Origin: Malaya genurostris
Lineage: Eukaryota > Arthropoda > Insecta > Diptera > Culicidae
Direction of reading: 5' to 3'
Assembly (NCBI RefSeq): GCF_030247185.1
Contig: NC_080570.1
Location: 81,248,216-81,312,215 of the forward strand
DNA length: 64,000 nucleotides
A program made the translations under genes and the position numbers. Each line of letters opens with the position of its first letter. The stretch's first letter is position 1. A model generated the notes under the pieces. The model was not told the DNA's origin. It searched no databases and saw only the letters and a program-made list of their open reading frames with translations. This document shows positions 11,140-23,129 of the stretch, piece after piece.

Positions 11140-12170
11140 CGGCGAACATTTGAAAATTGTTTAAGGAAAGAAGCTCTTGGCTTATGAGGAAAGATAATTA
11201 GTTGAGTTTTTGCTGCATTTGGTTTAAGTTTCCGTTTTGACAAATAATCACTGAAAATATTTGAGCTTCTTTGTAGGCGACTGCAGATCACTCTTAGATT
11301 TCTACATGTGGCTAACAGACTTGGGTCGTCACACAATAGCGATTTCTGACAACCTCTGGGTAGATTTGGAAGATCAGAAGTAAAAATATTTTACAAGTTT
11401 GGAGCTACGCTCGAACCCTGCGGGACACCTGCTCGTACGCTCGCAATTCAGATTTACCTGAAGAATTCTGCTAACCTGAAGAGTACGATCAGTTAAATAA
11501 TTTTGAATCATTTTGATCAAAATAATAGGAAACTGGAATTCAGACATTTTTGCTATTAAACCTTTGTGCCAAACACTGTCGAATGCTTTTTCTATGTCTA
11601 GAAGAGCAACTCCAGTGATTTATTTGCTTTTATCATGTTCTTTACTCTGACAAGTTGATGAGTAGTTGAATGCTCATGACGAAATTCAAACTGCTCTGGT
11701 AAAAAAATGAATTCACATTTATATGAGACATCATTCTTAACAAGACAATTTTTTCAAAAAGTAATTGGTCGATTACTTGATGTTTCTGCTGGGTTTTTAA
11801 CAGGTTTGAGGATGGGAATTACTTTAGCGTTTTTCCATCTCTTAGGAAAATAAGCTAATCCCTAAACACTTGTTGAAAATTTTAACCACTAAGCACTTGT
11901 TGAAAATTTTAACCAAGAGTACCAAGGTAACATCGGAAAGGTTTTTAATAAGAATATTAAAGATTCCATCATTACCAGGAGCCTTTATGTTTTTAAGTTA
12001 CCTAATAATTGACTTAATTTCATCAAAATTCGTCTCAATAATGTCATCTTGTAATAACACTTGTGTTGAAACATGATCATATTTCAGTAAGACTCCATTT
12101 TCAATAGGTTTCACAACGTTCAAATTAAAATTGTGGATACTCTCAAACTTTTTCGTTTAAAACTTTTTTG
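11140..12170 (-). mobile_element. decayed copy of the same Jockey-like LINE as at 58264-60839
   Basis: Read on the minus strand, this segment parallels the reverse-transcriptase region of the young LINE at about 59010-59990, in the same order. It holds an NFNLNVV-like start, the block before the RT, a decayed motif A, the B-motif neighbourhood, CDDPSLLATCRNLRVICS around the catalytic C motif, and PNAAKTQLIIFPHKPRAS at its 3' edge. Frameshifts and stops break it throughout, so it is non-functional. It lacks both the endonuclease end and the 3' UTR. It lies in intron 5, in the orientation opposite to the young copy. Confidence 0.85.
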
Positions 12171-12309
12171 TTGACCTTCAATTGTACTTCTTGAATAAAG
12201 ATTGATTCTTGTACTCGCTACCGCTCTTTCGGACCTAACTAAAGTAAAGAAATCTAGCTTTGAGTAGACCGGGCAAACGAGGCGGTTACAGGTTTGTATG
12301 CAAGAGGCC

Positions 12310-13045
12310 GCCGCCTCCAGAATTTTTCATGTGAAAAAAATGTTCAAAATTTTCGATTTTTTTTATTCGCACTTACAATTTTGGTACTACACTAGATTTT
12401 ACATAAAAAATAAATCATTTATGAGGAACTTACGCTGTATTTTCTCAGATTTTCAAAAAAATGTGTACGGGTATAATATCAGGCTTCAGAAAAGTCATTT
12501 GAAAACCCATGCGCCTCCATAAAATTGTCATCATCCGATGGAGACGCATGATATTTAGTTCTACAATCATATATCACATGCCTTTAGAACTAAATACCAT
12601 GCGTTTCCATCTACATCTTGAGTTCAGGGCTTGAGTATTGACGTAATTAATAATGATAAAAGAATTTTATTTCTTAAGTTATTTACACACGCCCGCACGC
12701 CTGGCTCGATTTACCAAGTCTGTATAAAATGTTCAAAACGACGTTTGTAACAATGAGATATTCTCTTTGTTTACTTTCTCGTTCGATTATTACGGTACTG
12801 TTAGCAATCCTTCACTCCAATTATTTATCGATAATAATAACTAAAGCTATCATCTTTGAATCTTAACTGAAGAAATTACCGAATAAAGCAGGAATGTTTC
12901 GCAATAATCGAAAGAGAAAGTAAACAAAGAGAATCTCTCATTTTTACATACGTCGTTTTGAACATTTTATACAGAAGTAATAATGTAGGGAATGTATTAG
13001 TGAACACGTGTGCCAGCGGACAGTTATAATTCGTTTCTAACTTAA
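12310..13045 (+). repeat. dispersed repeat, copy 2, interrupted by a MITE
   Basis: Second copy of the repeat at 10160-10600. It continues to GCTCGATTTACC, is broken by the inverted-repeat element at 12720-12974, and resumes with AGTAATAATGTAGGGA and GTGCCAGCGGACAGTT. Confidence 0.75.
12720..12974. mobile_element. 255-bp MITE with about 60-bp terminal inverted repeats
   Basis: The left end CTGTATAAAATGTTCAAAAC is the reverse complement of the right end GTTTTGAACATTTTATACAG. Complementarity continues for about 60 bp through the TTCTCTTTGTTTACTTTCTC landmark. AAGT flanks both sides (12716-12719 and 12975-12978), a likely 4-bp target duplication. The paralogous repeat at 10160-10600 lacks the insertion. 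No coding capacity. Confidence 0.85.
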
Positions 13046-13615
13046 ACATCTTGCGGGATAGTCTTGAGGTTTCGAAGTTAGCTATTAGCAGTCCTAAGAA
13101 CTACTATAAACTAGATAGTAATCAAGTCGAAGTCTATTTGAATTCCAACAGTTTGCTAATACCGGAACAATCGGGATATCGTAAAGGTCACTCTTGTGAA
13201 ACCGCTTTGAACCTAGTATTGGCAAAATGGAAGGAAAGAATCGAAGCCAAAGAGAGTATTTTCGCTGTGTTCTTGGATCTGAAGAGACCCTTGAAATAAT
13301 TTCAAGACCTTTATTGTTGCAGACATTACGGCGTTTTGGCATCGGGGGAATGGCGCATGAATGGATTGAAAACTATTTATGTGGTAGATCTCAAAAGACT
13401 GTTTTTAACGCTGTAGTGTCGGTAATTCACTTGGTGTGCCTCAGGGAAGTGTGTTAGGTCCTATTCTATTTATTATGTATATTTATGATATGAAGCGAGT
13501 CTTACGTTTCTGTGATATAAATTTGTTTGCTGATGATACTGTTCTGTTCATTACGACTAAAGATTTCAATGAAGCTGTTGCACATTTAAACGAGGATCTA
13601 AGTTCGCTGGTTTGA
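13040..13615 (+). pseudogene. non-LTR reverse transcriptase relic
   Basis: Broken plus-strand frames encode pieces of a LINE reverse transcriptase. From about 13135 they read LIPEQSGYRKGHSCETALNL, then FAVFLDLKRPL (a decayed motif A). After a frameshift come GGMAHEWIENYLCGRSQ, LGPILFIMYIYDM (motif B region) and INLFADDTVLFITT, with the catalytic FADD intact (about 13525). The motif order and sequence fit the Jockey/I/R1 group, and it differs from the other two LINE families in this window. At least two frameshifts make it non-functional. It begins within 10 bp of the end of a dispersed repeat. Confidence 0.85.
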
Positions 13616-14247
13616 TGGTTAAAATTTAAGCAACTGAAACTATATATATTACGATTATACATTACGGATAAATCTGAGTAAATGGCAACTCTGTTTATAA
13701 AGAAAAAAACTCAGTCTGGAATAGGGACTTGGTATTTTTGATGGGGGAACGAGTGTGTTAATGGCGCCATCATGACACATGAGACTACTGTGCCAAATAA
13801 TGGTACATTCGAAATGATCGTTAAAATGATTCAAAAATTTAATTTGATTGTCATGTGTGTTTGTCAATGCTATGAACTTATGAACCAAATAGTAATCTGT
13901 TGGCTGTGAACCAACTTCGAAAAAAGCTTACTTCAGTTGACAATATATTGAAACTTTTCATTGGGGTATTTTCTTTGACTGAAAGTATGAAAAGAAATTA
14001 CGCAGAAGTAAATTTTGCTTAAGTTCAGAAATAGTAATTGTTCTACAAAATTTTTTTCATTGTCCGAAAATAATTATCGAGCTGTCAAAAATAACCATGC
14101 TCTCGAGGGGGGTTATTTTTGACAACGACAAAATAACTGCTCGGCTGTGAAATTTTAACTAAAGGTAAAAATAGCTCGCGAAATGCTTCATAGCCTAAGT
14201 GTTATAGATTTTCATAGACAGTTTTACAATTTTCTCAACTGTTCTAT
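13616..14247. other. intron 5 sequence without recognised feature
   Basis: AT-rich sequence after the LINE relic. A small inverted motif around 14075-14150 (GTCAAAAATAACC and GGTTATTTTTGAC) may be a hairpin of a decayed element. I see nothing else. Confidence 0.4.
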
Positions 14248-15502
14248 ACACGCAAAGACCGAATTCAGCATTTTGGCGAAAAAATTAGTTGATTTTCTGA
14301 TTTTAGTTAGTTATTTTTTGAGACAACTAAAAAAATCTTACTTTTGCTAATTTAGATTTTTTAATTCTAATTCTCTTAATAATAATAAAATAGTTGTTGA
14401 AATAACTATTTTTTTAGTTGAATTCACCAATTCAACGTGCTGTCATTTCTTAGCTAAGGCACACTTCATTTCCATTCAACTAATTTTTTAGTTGAATTAG
14501 AGAAATAAAACTTTGTTGTCAACCAACATAAATGGTTGAATTGGTTTCTGCAATTTGCAGCTATATGGCGCTCTGTCACCGAAAAAACGTTAACACCGTA
14601 ATGACTACTAGCCACTAGATGGCACACTACTACCGAAAAATATTTCAGCCGCGGTTGTCTTTTCTATATTGGCAGGTATAAATACGATGTTGTATTGGAG
14701 AAAAAGCAATAAGCGAAACATAAACTTCTTTTTGAAAATTTTTCTTCTAAATCGCTGTTTTCTTCATTCGACTTCGCGAAATCGACTCTCTCACTGAAAA
14801 CTTTGAGCACTCAGAAAACAAAAACCGAATACAAATAGTACACCGGACGGCGTGGCTCGGAAGGTTGGAAGATACAAAAAACATCATTTGACATGTACAA
14901 TTAGAGTGAAACAATCGATACTCACTTCACTGTTCCGCGTAAAAACATTATTACGCACAATCGCTTCAAATGCGCACAAATTCTGAATAAATACACTTTC
15001 CACTAAGAGTTTACGGCATTTTTGTACATCGGTTTAGAAATTTTAATATGGATATACCGTAACACATGCGAAAAACATCTAAACAATTTGCAAGCAGGTT
15101 AAACCAAACTGTCCTTTTTAGCTTTTTAATGGATTGTTTTGCTTTGACACTTCTCATGAGTTTTTGGCTAATAAACTTGTTAATAAAACCAATTTCATTT
15201 TTGTTTTCTTTGTGCTGTCCTTCAGTAATGATGAAGATAGATAAATAGAAACAAATTTTCTGATTTTAATAACCAAATTAGTTGTCAATGAGAATTTCGT
15301 GTTGGATTGAAATATTGCTGGTTTGTGTCCAGAATATTCGCCAACTAAACACATTCTCTAAATATAAGAGTTTTTTTAAGCAAAGTAAATTCTCAATTTT
15401 AACTAATTTTATAGTTATTTTGAAAATGTTGTTGTTAAAATCAACTAATTCAAAAACAGTAATACGAATTAGGCGCAGAGCTAATTTCGGTCGTTCCGTG
15501 TA
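14248..15502. mobile_element. 1.25-kb inverted-repeat element flanked by TA
   Basis: The left end CACGCAAAGACCGAATT and the right end AATTTCGGTCGTTCCGTG are imperfect inverted repeats, and each is flanked by TA, as expected for a Tc1/mariner-like or other TA-targeting element. The interior is rich in AACTAAT/ATTAGTT motifs on both strands and shows no transposase, so the element is non-autonomous. Confidence 0.65.
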
Positions 15503-16540
15503 GGCATTGTATTATTTTTCATTACATATATGCCGTCAACATTTGGCACGATGCGGCTCGACAGTATACATAGCATACAAAACGCGCTCACATTTTTCGC
15601 GGTAAATTGGATACTCGTTGGTGCCATCTACTTTTAACTTTTTAGAATTATTTTTTATTATGTTATACAGCCTAAAATACATATTCACTATCAAAACCTT
15701 ATTACTCTCTTAGAGGGTAAATTTTGAAAAGGCTCTCCATAGTAAAGTAAGACGTATTCACGTCAAAAATGATTCATGTCAAGTGGTGCAGTAGTTTCAT
15801 TGTTATAGTTTGAACGGATGGTTTCGATAAAACACGCCTTCAACCTATAGTAGAATTCAATGGTGTAAAATTTTTTTATTTGATCATAAATATTCTACTA
15901 AACACTCAGATCCTGTTAATTAGTCACGCTTCTAAGTTTAGACGGTATGGCGTATGTAAATTCAAAGAATATCTCCAGAACACATAATGCGAAAGTTCGA
16001 TTTTAAAATTTTGCAATAATGATTTCTCATCATATATTTATCGAATTAAGCTTAAATCGCTCTATTTTTCATAGAATGACTTCCTCAATAGTGTTGAATT
16101 CTTATTCTACACACAGAATTTGTCCTTTAATTTTTGTTGCTGTTTTTTAATACTCTGTTACAAAAGTAGTAAAAAAATTGAAATCCAACCATTTGTCGTT
16201 GTATTTTTAATGGAAACTAACATATTTTTCAACAATTAGATAAAATTTCTCTACTTGTATAACTTGTCTCAACTTTTTTGTTGGAGATGTAAGTGAATTC
16301 AGTAGTTTTGGAGTCTCAGAATAAGCTATCCAATTGAGTTACATGAAACTAAAATATATGAGTAGATAGTACTACCAGAGTTCAATAACTCTCATGGTCT
16401 TATTGACATCTGTTTTCCCAAATATTCGATCCTGGTAGGGAGAACCGTTTTCTAAAAATATGTCGAATCCGACTGCTATCAATCCTAGATTGCAATGTAA
16501 GGATGTTTGTAAAAAATACTGAGGATGGCCAGGAATTTTG
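15503..16540. other. intron 5 sequence with a small dispersed motif
   Basis: Mostly unassigned sequence. The segment at about 15700-15775 (GAGGGTAAATTTTGAAAAGG, then CCATAGTAAAGTAAG) recurs inverted near 31740-31805 and in the same sense near 48545-48615, so it belongs to a dispersed repeat. Confidence 0.5.
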
Positions 16541-16544
16541 TTTT

Positions 16545-16740
16545 GTTTATATTACAGAGGTTTAAACACCTTAAGGTCATTCGTCGCTTCGAACCAAAAA
16601 ATCTTTCTGACCCAATGTGCGGGGTTGGGAATCGAGCCCGAGTGGGCTGCGTGAAAGGCATTGACTATCCCAGCATGCTATACCCGTACCAAGGGTAGGA
16701 AATTGTAGTTAATTTCCTACGGCAGCAGTCATACCTATTC
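16545..16740 (-). mobile_element. probable tRNA-derived SINE
   Basis: On the minus strand the segment contains a box-B-like sequence GGCTCGATTCCC, preceded by a GGGATAGTCAATGCC stretch. This arrangement is common in tRNA-derived insect SINEs. No clear target duplication was found. A weakly related segment may lie at about 26540-26640. The call is tentative. Confidence 0.4.
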
Positions 16741-17210
16741 TGAAATATAGCGAATCGAGATCCTACAATCAATAAACTCTTTCCCAATAAATTGACACTA
16801 CAAAAAGCATGGAAACCTGTAAATAATTTCGGTTTAATTTAGAAATCAACAATTTTTCATTCACATTATGTGCAGCCGGAATCAGCAACGCACTTAAACT
16901 TCTCGTCGGCTTATGATATCACTTCAAGGATATATTTAGTTTGCGTTTTCCTTACACGCTTCATTTTACACCAGAGTATTAAAGGAATGGTTCATCTTGG
17001 ATCTTAATTCTAAGTTCGATTCAGTTCTACGAGATCGGAAAATCATAAAATAGCCTTGCTCTTTACTACACGGGGCTGAGTGACGAGAAAAATTTAAAAA
17101 ATAGTAGCGAAGACCTTTCCTGTCATAGTTTTGAACACATATAACTTTTTCATTTGTTGATGGATTTATATGTTTCATCACTAATCTATTCGAAAACTAT
17201 TAACTCGAAT

Positions 17211-17370
17211 CAGGCGCGTACACAGGGGGGGGGGGGGTTTAGGGGTTCAAACCCCCCCCGAAACAAAAAATTATAACCCATGGGAAACATTGTGATATAA
17301 ATTGTACATGTGTTGATTTATCACCATGTTCTAAAACCCCCCCCGAAAATTTTCTCTGGCTACGCGCCTG
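17211..17370. mobile_element. 160-bp hAT-type MITE
   Basis: Ends CAGGCGCGTA and TACGCGCCTG are perfect inverted repeats. The 8-bp flanks ACTCGAAT (17203-17210) and ACTTGAAT (17371-17378) differ at one base, as in an ageing hAT target duplication. The inside has G-run and C-run segments near both ends that can fold back. A related end (CAGGCCCGTACCCAGG) occurs at about 51796. Confidence 0.85.
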
Positions 17371-17550
17371 ACTTGAATGTACATAATAAAAGTGGATATG
17401 TTTTCAAATAGTACACTATAAAAATCAGTTTGAATAGACCCATGTTTTCACAAGCCAATCAGGACAACCAGCAAACTACGCTGATATAAAAGCTGAAGGT
17501 TGAAATTTTTTCATCATTCTTTCTGAAGCGGCTCTCGCAGCACTACGGAC

Positions 17551-18180
17551 CAGTGCGGTAAAATTTTATTTTCAATCGAATAATATAAGATGAAAATTAA
17601 ATTTATGGCCGCTGACCGTCAGCGTATCCCTACTAATTCATTTGACTTTTGCTGCCATTTTCAAGTGAAGCTCCCAGAATTCATCGTCAGTTGAATAATC
17701 GTACCTAGTCATTTGAAGTTTTGCTTGCTCAGTTTCAAGTGCCAAGTAGTATAGTTGCTTCAGTGTCTTCGCTCTTGGTAGTAAGCAGATTCGAACGAAT
17801 AGAATTATGAATGGAATAAAGTATTAAACATGAAAATTGAAGGAGGAAACAATTAATTTATGTGTATTCTGTGATTGACATTTCAGCTTTCTGATTAGTC
17901 TTTCATCTATTATCTTGAACCAATTCGAATGTTTACATGAACCTCATTTGAAGGCGGCTCTCACACTATTGAAAGAGATATATTGTTACTTCAAGAGATC
18001 AACTGACGGTTATAAAACTGAACCTCGATTGAAGAGAAACGAGTGATGAACTGAATGCTGCTCGTTCGGGCCGTCAGCAAACATTGTGTGTGTCAGAGAG
18101 TTAAGTTTACTGCAGTGGAGAGATCGTCAATGTGTTCCACATTCAGTTTCAATTGAATTGAATGAAGTTTTACTGCACTG
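17551..18180 (+). mobile_element. 630-bp hAT-type MITE, copy 1
   Basis: This element starts CAGTGCGGTAAAATTT and ends AGTTTTACTGCACTG, and is flanked by an exact 8-bp duplication CTACGGAC (17543-17550 and 18181-18188). The same 630-bp element occurs at 54560-55189 with a different duplication. It has no transposase frame. It is inserted within a local repeat whose unit contains CATTCTGTCTGGAGCGG (seen near 17515, 18219 and 18369). Confidence 0.92.
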
Positions 18181-18188
18181 CTACGGAC

Positions 18189-18430
18189 AGTGCGAAAAAT
18201 TTTACGCACTTTAACTTCATTCTGTCTGGAGCGGTTACAGCAGCAGGACGGCAGTACTAGAAATTATATTTCATTATTTCTGTAGCGGAGTACAACACGA
18301 CAGTAGCACGAGAAATTGCATTGCATCACGAAGAAAAGTGTGGAACATTTTGCGCACTTAATATGTATTCTGTCTAGAGCGGTCGCAACAGCATAACATA
18401 ACTGTTTGAATGATTTGTTGAGATTTTGCA
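18189..18430 (+). repeat. short tandem-like repeat hosting the hAT MITE
   Basis: Related stretches of the CATTCTGTCTGGAGCGG type followed by a CAGCA motif occur at about 17513-17542, 18219-18245 and 18369-18395. The MITE at 17551 split the first unit. The function is unknown. Confidence 0.55.
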
Positions 18431-18579
18431 TATCAACTTCTGCGAATGACAAATACCGGTTGAAATTGGAGCTAAATATAAAACATAGTAATAATAAAAC
18501 TAATGATAAGAAAGTATAAGAAATAACAGAAAAAGCGCTTTATAATAAGGCATGCGCTATTTATAACCTACGAAACGCG

Positions 18580-19290
18580 TTGTTTATTACCGCTCAATTT
18601 TTTCAGAGATGGCTAAGCCGATTTCACACACTTAGGTTCATTGGATTAATAAGATTAAACCATTGATTAATAAGAGTAAACCATTGATTAATTTTGAAGA
18701 TCAAATCTCTGTTACTTCTGGTATCGGAGATACGATGGTACAACCCAAGTAGCATATTAAGTTGCTATCCTGTATTTTTCTACTGATTACGCATCAAGTT
18801 AGTTTATCTTACTATTGTAATAACTGTTGTGTTAAGGAAAAGCGTAATTTTTCTGTGTTATGCAACATATCTTTAAGTTATCTCGTTATTACGAATATGT
18901 ATTCATTACGATTTTGCAACTGATACACATACTCATGCGTCTATCCCAAGTTCGTGATTGGCTGTGCAATTGTTTAAAATGTACTTAAAGTTATTCTACG
19001 GTGATTATTTCGGTAGTGTTGTGAAACATAATAGTGATAAGTTGCACAACCGATTTTAATATATTAAAAAAATTCTGAACATATCTAACAAAAATAACAA
19101 TTCCAAAACAATTGTAGAACATCTTGAAATTTCAATAAGTTACATTTGAGTGATAAAAAAAAAGATTTTTTATTTTTTATCACTCAATTTTCTCGAAGAT
19201 GGCTAAACCGATTTTAACAAACTCAAGCTCGTTTTAATGCTACTGTGTGTTCATTAAACATTTTTGCTTCAGAGGTTGACTGTGGAGCTT
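18580..19290 (+). repeat. dispersed 'GATGGCTGAACCG' family fragment split by a short inverted relative of the 62-kb element
   Basis: Segments at 18590-18745 and about 19180-19290 belong to the dispersed tandem-monomer family (landmark AGATGGCTAARCCGATTT). Between them, 18747-19155, lies a short form of the element found inverted at about 62110-63868. Its end reads CCCAAGTAGCATATTAAG and its inner part CGGTAGTGTTGTGAAACATA. Confidence 0.6.
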
Positions 19291-20880
19291 GCATGTCTTT
19301 AGAAGAATTTTAAAAAAATGTTAGGGCAAGAAAACATTCCGAATATATGAACTCTTTAAAATGTATTGGTGTCGAGATTTAAAGGATTGTGTATTGGAGT
19401 TTCTTAGAATCAAGTTTTTCCATCATAACTTTTTTTTCAACGGTTTTCCAGAATTTTCTAGATATCACGGAATAAAGTTTTTTTCTCCTTTTTTTGTTGA
19501 GTACAATTGGTACAGGTACGATAAATTAACACTGTTCTTTTGTTTCTTCCGCAAGGGTCTGTGTGTCAGTCGCGCGTAATTTACCACTAGGATGATTTTT
19601 CAAGACTGATTCGCGTCACTTTCATTGGTTCATTGGTACTGCTACCGAATTGTGCTATATCGTTTGCGACGACCTCGTATATTTTGGCTTCCTCCAGTTG
19701 GTTGCTAGAATCAAATTTGTCTGGTTCATTGTGCTCAGGTCCAGTCGAAGTTTTCACTATCGCAGTGACAGTTCACCTCGACGGTGTATCGCATATCGCA
19801 AAACGTGTCCTCGAAAATTTGTCGTGGTATTCCGTATTATTATTTGTATTTGTATGTAGCAACATAACATACAGTATTCCGAAACCCTGCAACTTAAATT
19901 CAATACTGATCAAAGTAAGCGTGAAAATAGGAGCAACTCAAGCTCAGTAAAAATAAGTTTTCAAAATATTTTTTTATCAAATGGTGTCGAAAGCTTGGTC
20001 TATTATTAGAAAATTGTTTTTACATCAAATGAAAGGTCTCATGATCACATAGGATCACGGACTTGCACCAAAAAGTCTAAAAAATAGCCACTCACTGTCT
20101 AACCTGATTTTCGCAAGCTTAAACTTAATCAAAAGGTTTTATAGTTTGTCGGCCTGATATTGAATTTCAACCGATTTCGTACATGCTGTTAAGAAAACGG
20201 AAATTTATACAGTTTCGAAGACACAACCGAGTCTATCGGCACCGAGCACTCATTATCAGGTGTTTCTAATAGAACTTGAACTTAACGGAAGTGTAGCAGA
20301 AAGAATGAATTACTTTCACTAGCAGCAGTGGTGCTAGATATATTAAGAAATGAGCCATTGTTCGAACCTTGTGTTGGTTTTCCTTTAATATTTTTTCTAC
20401 AAAAGTGGGATGTGGAATGATCATTTTTTACATCGATGCAGTTGTACAGTAGGAGATATTTTGTTCTCTTTCTCAGAACGCGTTCTGATTGGCTGGTGCT
20501 GACATGGGTCAAATCAGACAGGTTTTTAAATAGTGTACTATTAAAACACTTAAATGTTACTGAATTGCATCCTTTTTCTGTGTATCGGTTTTGTACCATT
20601 TATACCGATACACTGAAGAAGGATGTAAATAACATTCCGAAATACGTATCTGTATTATAACGTTTGATACACTTTCGGAAAAATAGTGACTGTGAAAATA
20701 GTGACTTTGTGAGAGTGTGATGACGTGACATAGTGGAATTCAACGGTACAATAACAGTACTATTAGTGAGAATATTCTACTAACAGCTGAAACAGAAATT
20801 TAGGAAATATAGGCGATCAACCTTGTCAACAAAATTTACTAAAGCGAAAACTCTATGATATAATTAATGACGTCTTGGCG
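19290..20880. other. intron 5 sequence; contains a dispersed repeat at about 20400-20560
   Basis: Mostly unassigned. A segment around 20430-20545 (GTTGTACAGTAGGAGATATT...CAAATCAGACAGG) is the inverted counterpart of sequence at 32110-32225. Short open frames here show no protein family features. Confidence 0.5.
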
Positions 20881-20989
20881 CACGTAGAAGCCGAATTAGA
20901 CAGTTCGGAATTCAACTTTTTGAGTGATCACTCACTGATCGTCTGCCGTAGAAGGAGCTTATTTCAGAATTTGATATGAGAAATATATT

Positions 20990-22505
20990 TGATATCTATT
21001 TCCTTCTAGATACTTTAAATATCCGATCATGTAACAATTTTTGCGTTCAGTTTAAAACAAATGTTTTGATATTTGTAATCATACGACGTCGCGAAGTTCA
21101 TTCTAAAGTTTTTAGACCATTATTTTCAGTGCATCCAGAAATCGGGGACCTGGATGGCGAAAATAATCTACTCGCCAAACCCGTTCTGAAAATACCCATA
21201 ACTTTACATCCAACAGTATGAAAAAATTCATTGTTTACGAAGTTCAAACATCGAACATTGAATGTCTCAGATTTCAGAACCTAGAGTTAATTTTTAATAA
21301 TACTTTAGTGGCTTAGGGGGGCACCAAGAAAATTTATGTTTATTTTGTATATTCCTAAGTAGTCCACAAACTGTGTCGTAGACACTCTTCAAAACAATTT
21401 TCATTCCTAGTTATAAATGCTTAGAACTTTATATACTCACTAACGCTAGAAACTATGAGAAGTATTTTATCAATCATCTAATAGATCTTGAAACTTTGAT
21501 ACACTTTTCTGAAGAAACCGTCCAACTAAATCTTAATAATTTTGAGTTATAGGACTAATTCTGCACCAAATAATCGTAAATTATAAATCTACAAAAGAAC
21601 TAAAAATTTACTGAAGAGATTCTGGTTCTATCTGTGATCAGAAGCGAGATAATCGTTCATTGTTCCAATTAGTCGAAAAAAAAAACAAACGATCTGGGAT
21701 GCCTTATTTCCGGATTACAAATTCACGTTCCCTGTGTTGTACAAGACTTCACTGTAAAACGTTCGGTCTTCAGGGCCTCTAAATTCGTATTTCAAAGTGA
21801 TTACATGTGCGAGTTGTGTGAGATCAAGTGGATAACTCAATTTAATATTATAATGTTTGAAAGCTACAGCTTTGGATATGAGAAGGACAAAGAGAACATT
21901 TCCATACTGCACTCTAATAGCCACACTGCTATTCGCGGTTGATGCGGGATGGAAGCGACGCAACGAGTGTGCATTGACAGAAACTACCTGCATACAACTT
22001 TGTGAAATAACACTGCTTGTCATATAACCGAACATTTTCCATCTCCTTATAGCTAGCACATATAGTCCATAGCAATCGCAAAAAGTTCGCATTCCAAATC
22101 ACCTAAGTTCGAAACCGGATTCTCTCCGCAGTAGTGTTGTGGAGATTGCATGAGATCTTTTTTCTTGCTTGCGACTAATATGAAGATTGCATGAAATCTT
22201 TTTTCTTGCTTGCGAGTGATATCGCCTAAATGTATACTATCCTGGATCTTTTTTTACTGTTCTATTTTTAGCTTATGCTCGTGACGTGTTATTTCGAGAA
22301 AATCTACATCATATTAAGTTTTCAATGTGCTTTCACTGAGAGCAAAACTAGTTTTCAGTTTGATGTCACACAGCATTTTTTTTGCTTTCGATTTTGATCT
22401 TTTAACCGTTAAAACGACCAAAACGATAGCAAATTAAGTAATCGATATATACGAACAGCACAACATCAAATTGAGTTTTCTTTTTGATCTCACACTCTAC
22501 TCGGG
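20990..22505 (+). repeat. 1.5-kb segment duplicated at about 54195-57735 (empty-site copy)
   Basis: From CTAGATACTTTAAATATCC to the ATCTCACACTCTAC landmark, this segment matches 54195-57735 in order and orientation, but without the two insertions present there. It therefore preserves both pre-insertion sites (TTCCTAAG at 21352-21359, and CATCTCCTTATAG near 22040). A 125-codon open minus frame at 22092-21715 exists only in this copy and shows no recognisable domain. The element class is unknown. Confidence 0.85.
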
Positions 22506-23125
22506 AATCGATTCAGCTCGACAAAATGGAGTAAACGAGCTAGAACATAGAAGCGTAGATCTCAGGAAAATAAATATATTAACCATCCGTTTGACAGACA
22601 TTTTTATACCTTCGGTCTGACTATTTGGTCTGGCCAGTCCTATTTACATGTACGTCTATTTTTATGCATTCTAGTGTAAATCAGAAGTGTAAACAATGTT
22701 TTCTTTAAACCAGGTACATATTTTTTCGATTAACTGAAGAACTGATCAGTTAACCGGATGAAACTGAGCTCGAGAGCTTCAGTCACAAAACCGAACGTTT
22801 GACCGGATGACTTCAGTCACTTCAGTTAATCGTTCGGTTCACGGGAAACTGTCCAAAAAACTGAGCGTGTATGGGCCGTTTGAAAGACCTTCACTTTACT
22901 ATTCTGACTAACAATAATTTTTTAAATTTTAGGATGCTGAAAATTTTCCAAAAATGTTAAAGAATCCAGAATTTTTTTTATTAATAATAATCAAACTGAA
23001 TGCCATTATCAATTGGAAACTAACAAAACCGCTTTATATTCATGCAAAAACACATGCGGGTCGATGAAAACAAGATATCATCACACTGTTAGGTGAATTG
23101 GGGATGTTTGCCTTTCTCATATTGT
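22506..23125. other. intron 5 sequence without recognised feature
   Basis: Unassigned sequence between a duplicated segment and a LINE relic. A short stretch near 22730-22850 has repeated CAGTTAACCG/CAGTCACTTC-like motifs. No gene seen. Confidence 0.4.
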
Positions 23126-23129
23126 TTAT

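Noticed and set aside
21715..22092. 125-codon minus-strand frame as a gene
   Set aside because: It lies in a duplicated repeat, is broken in the other copy by substitutions and an insertion, and has no recognisable domain.
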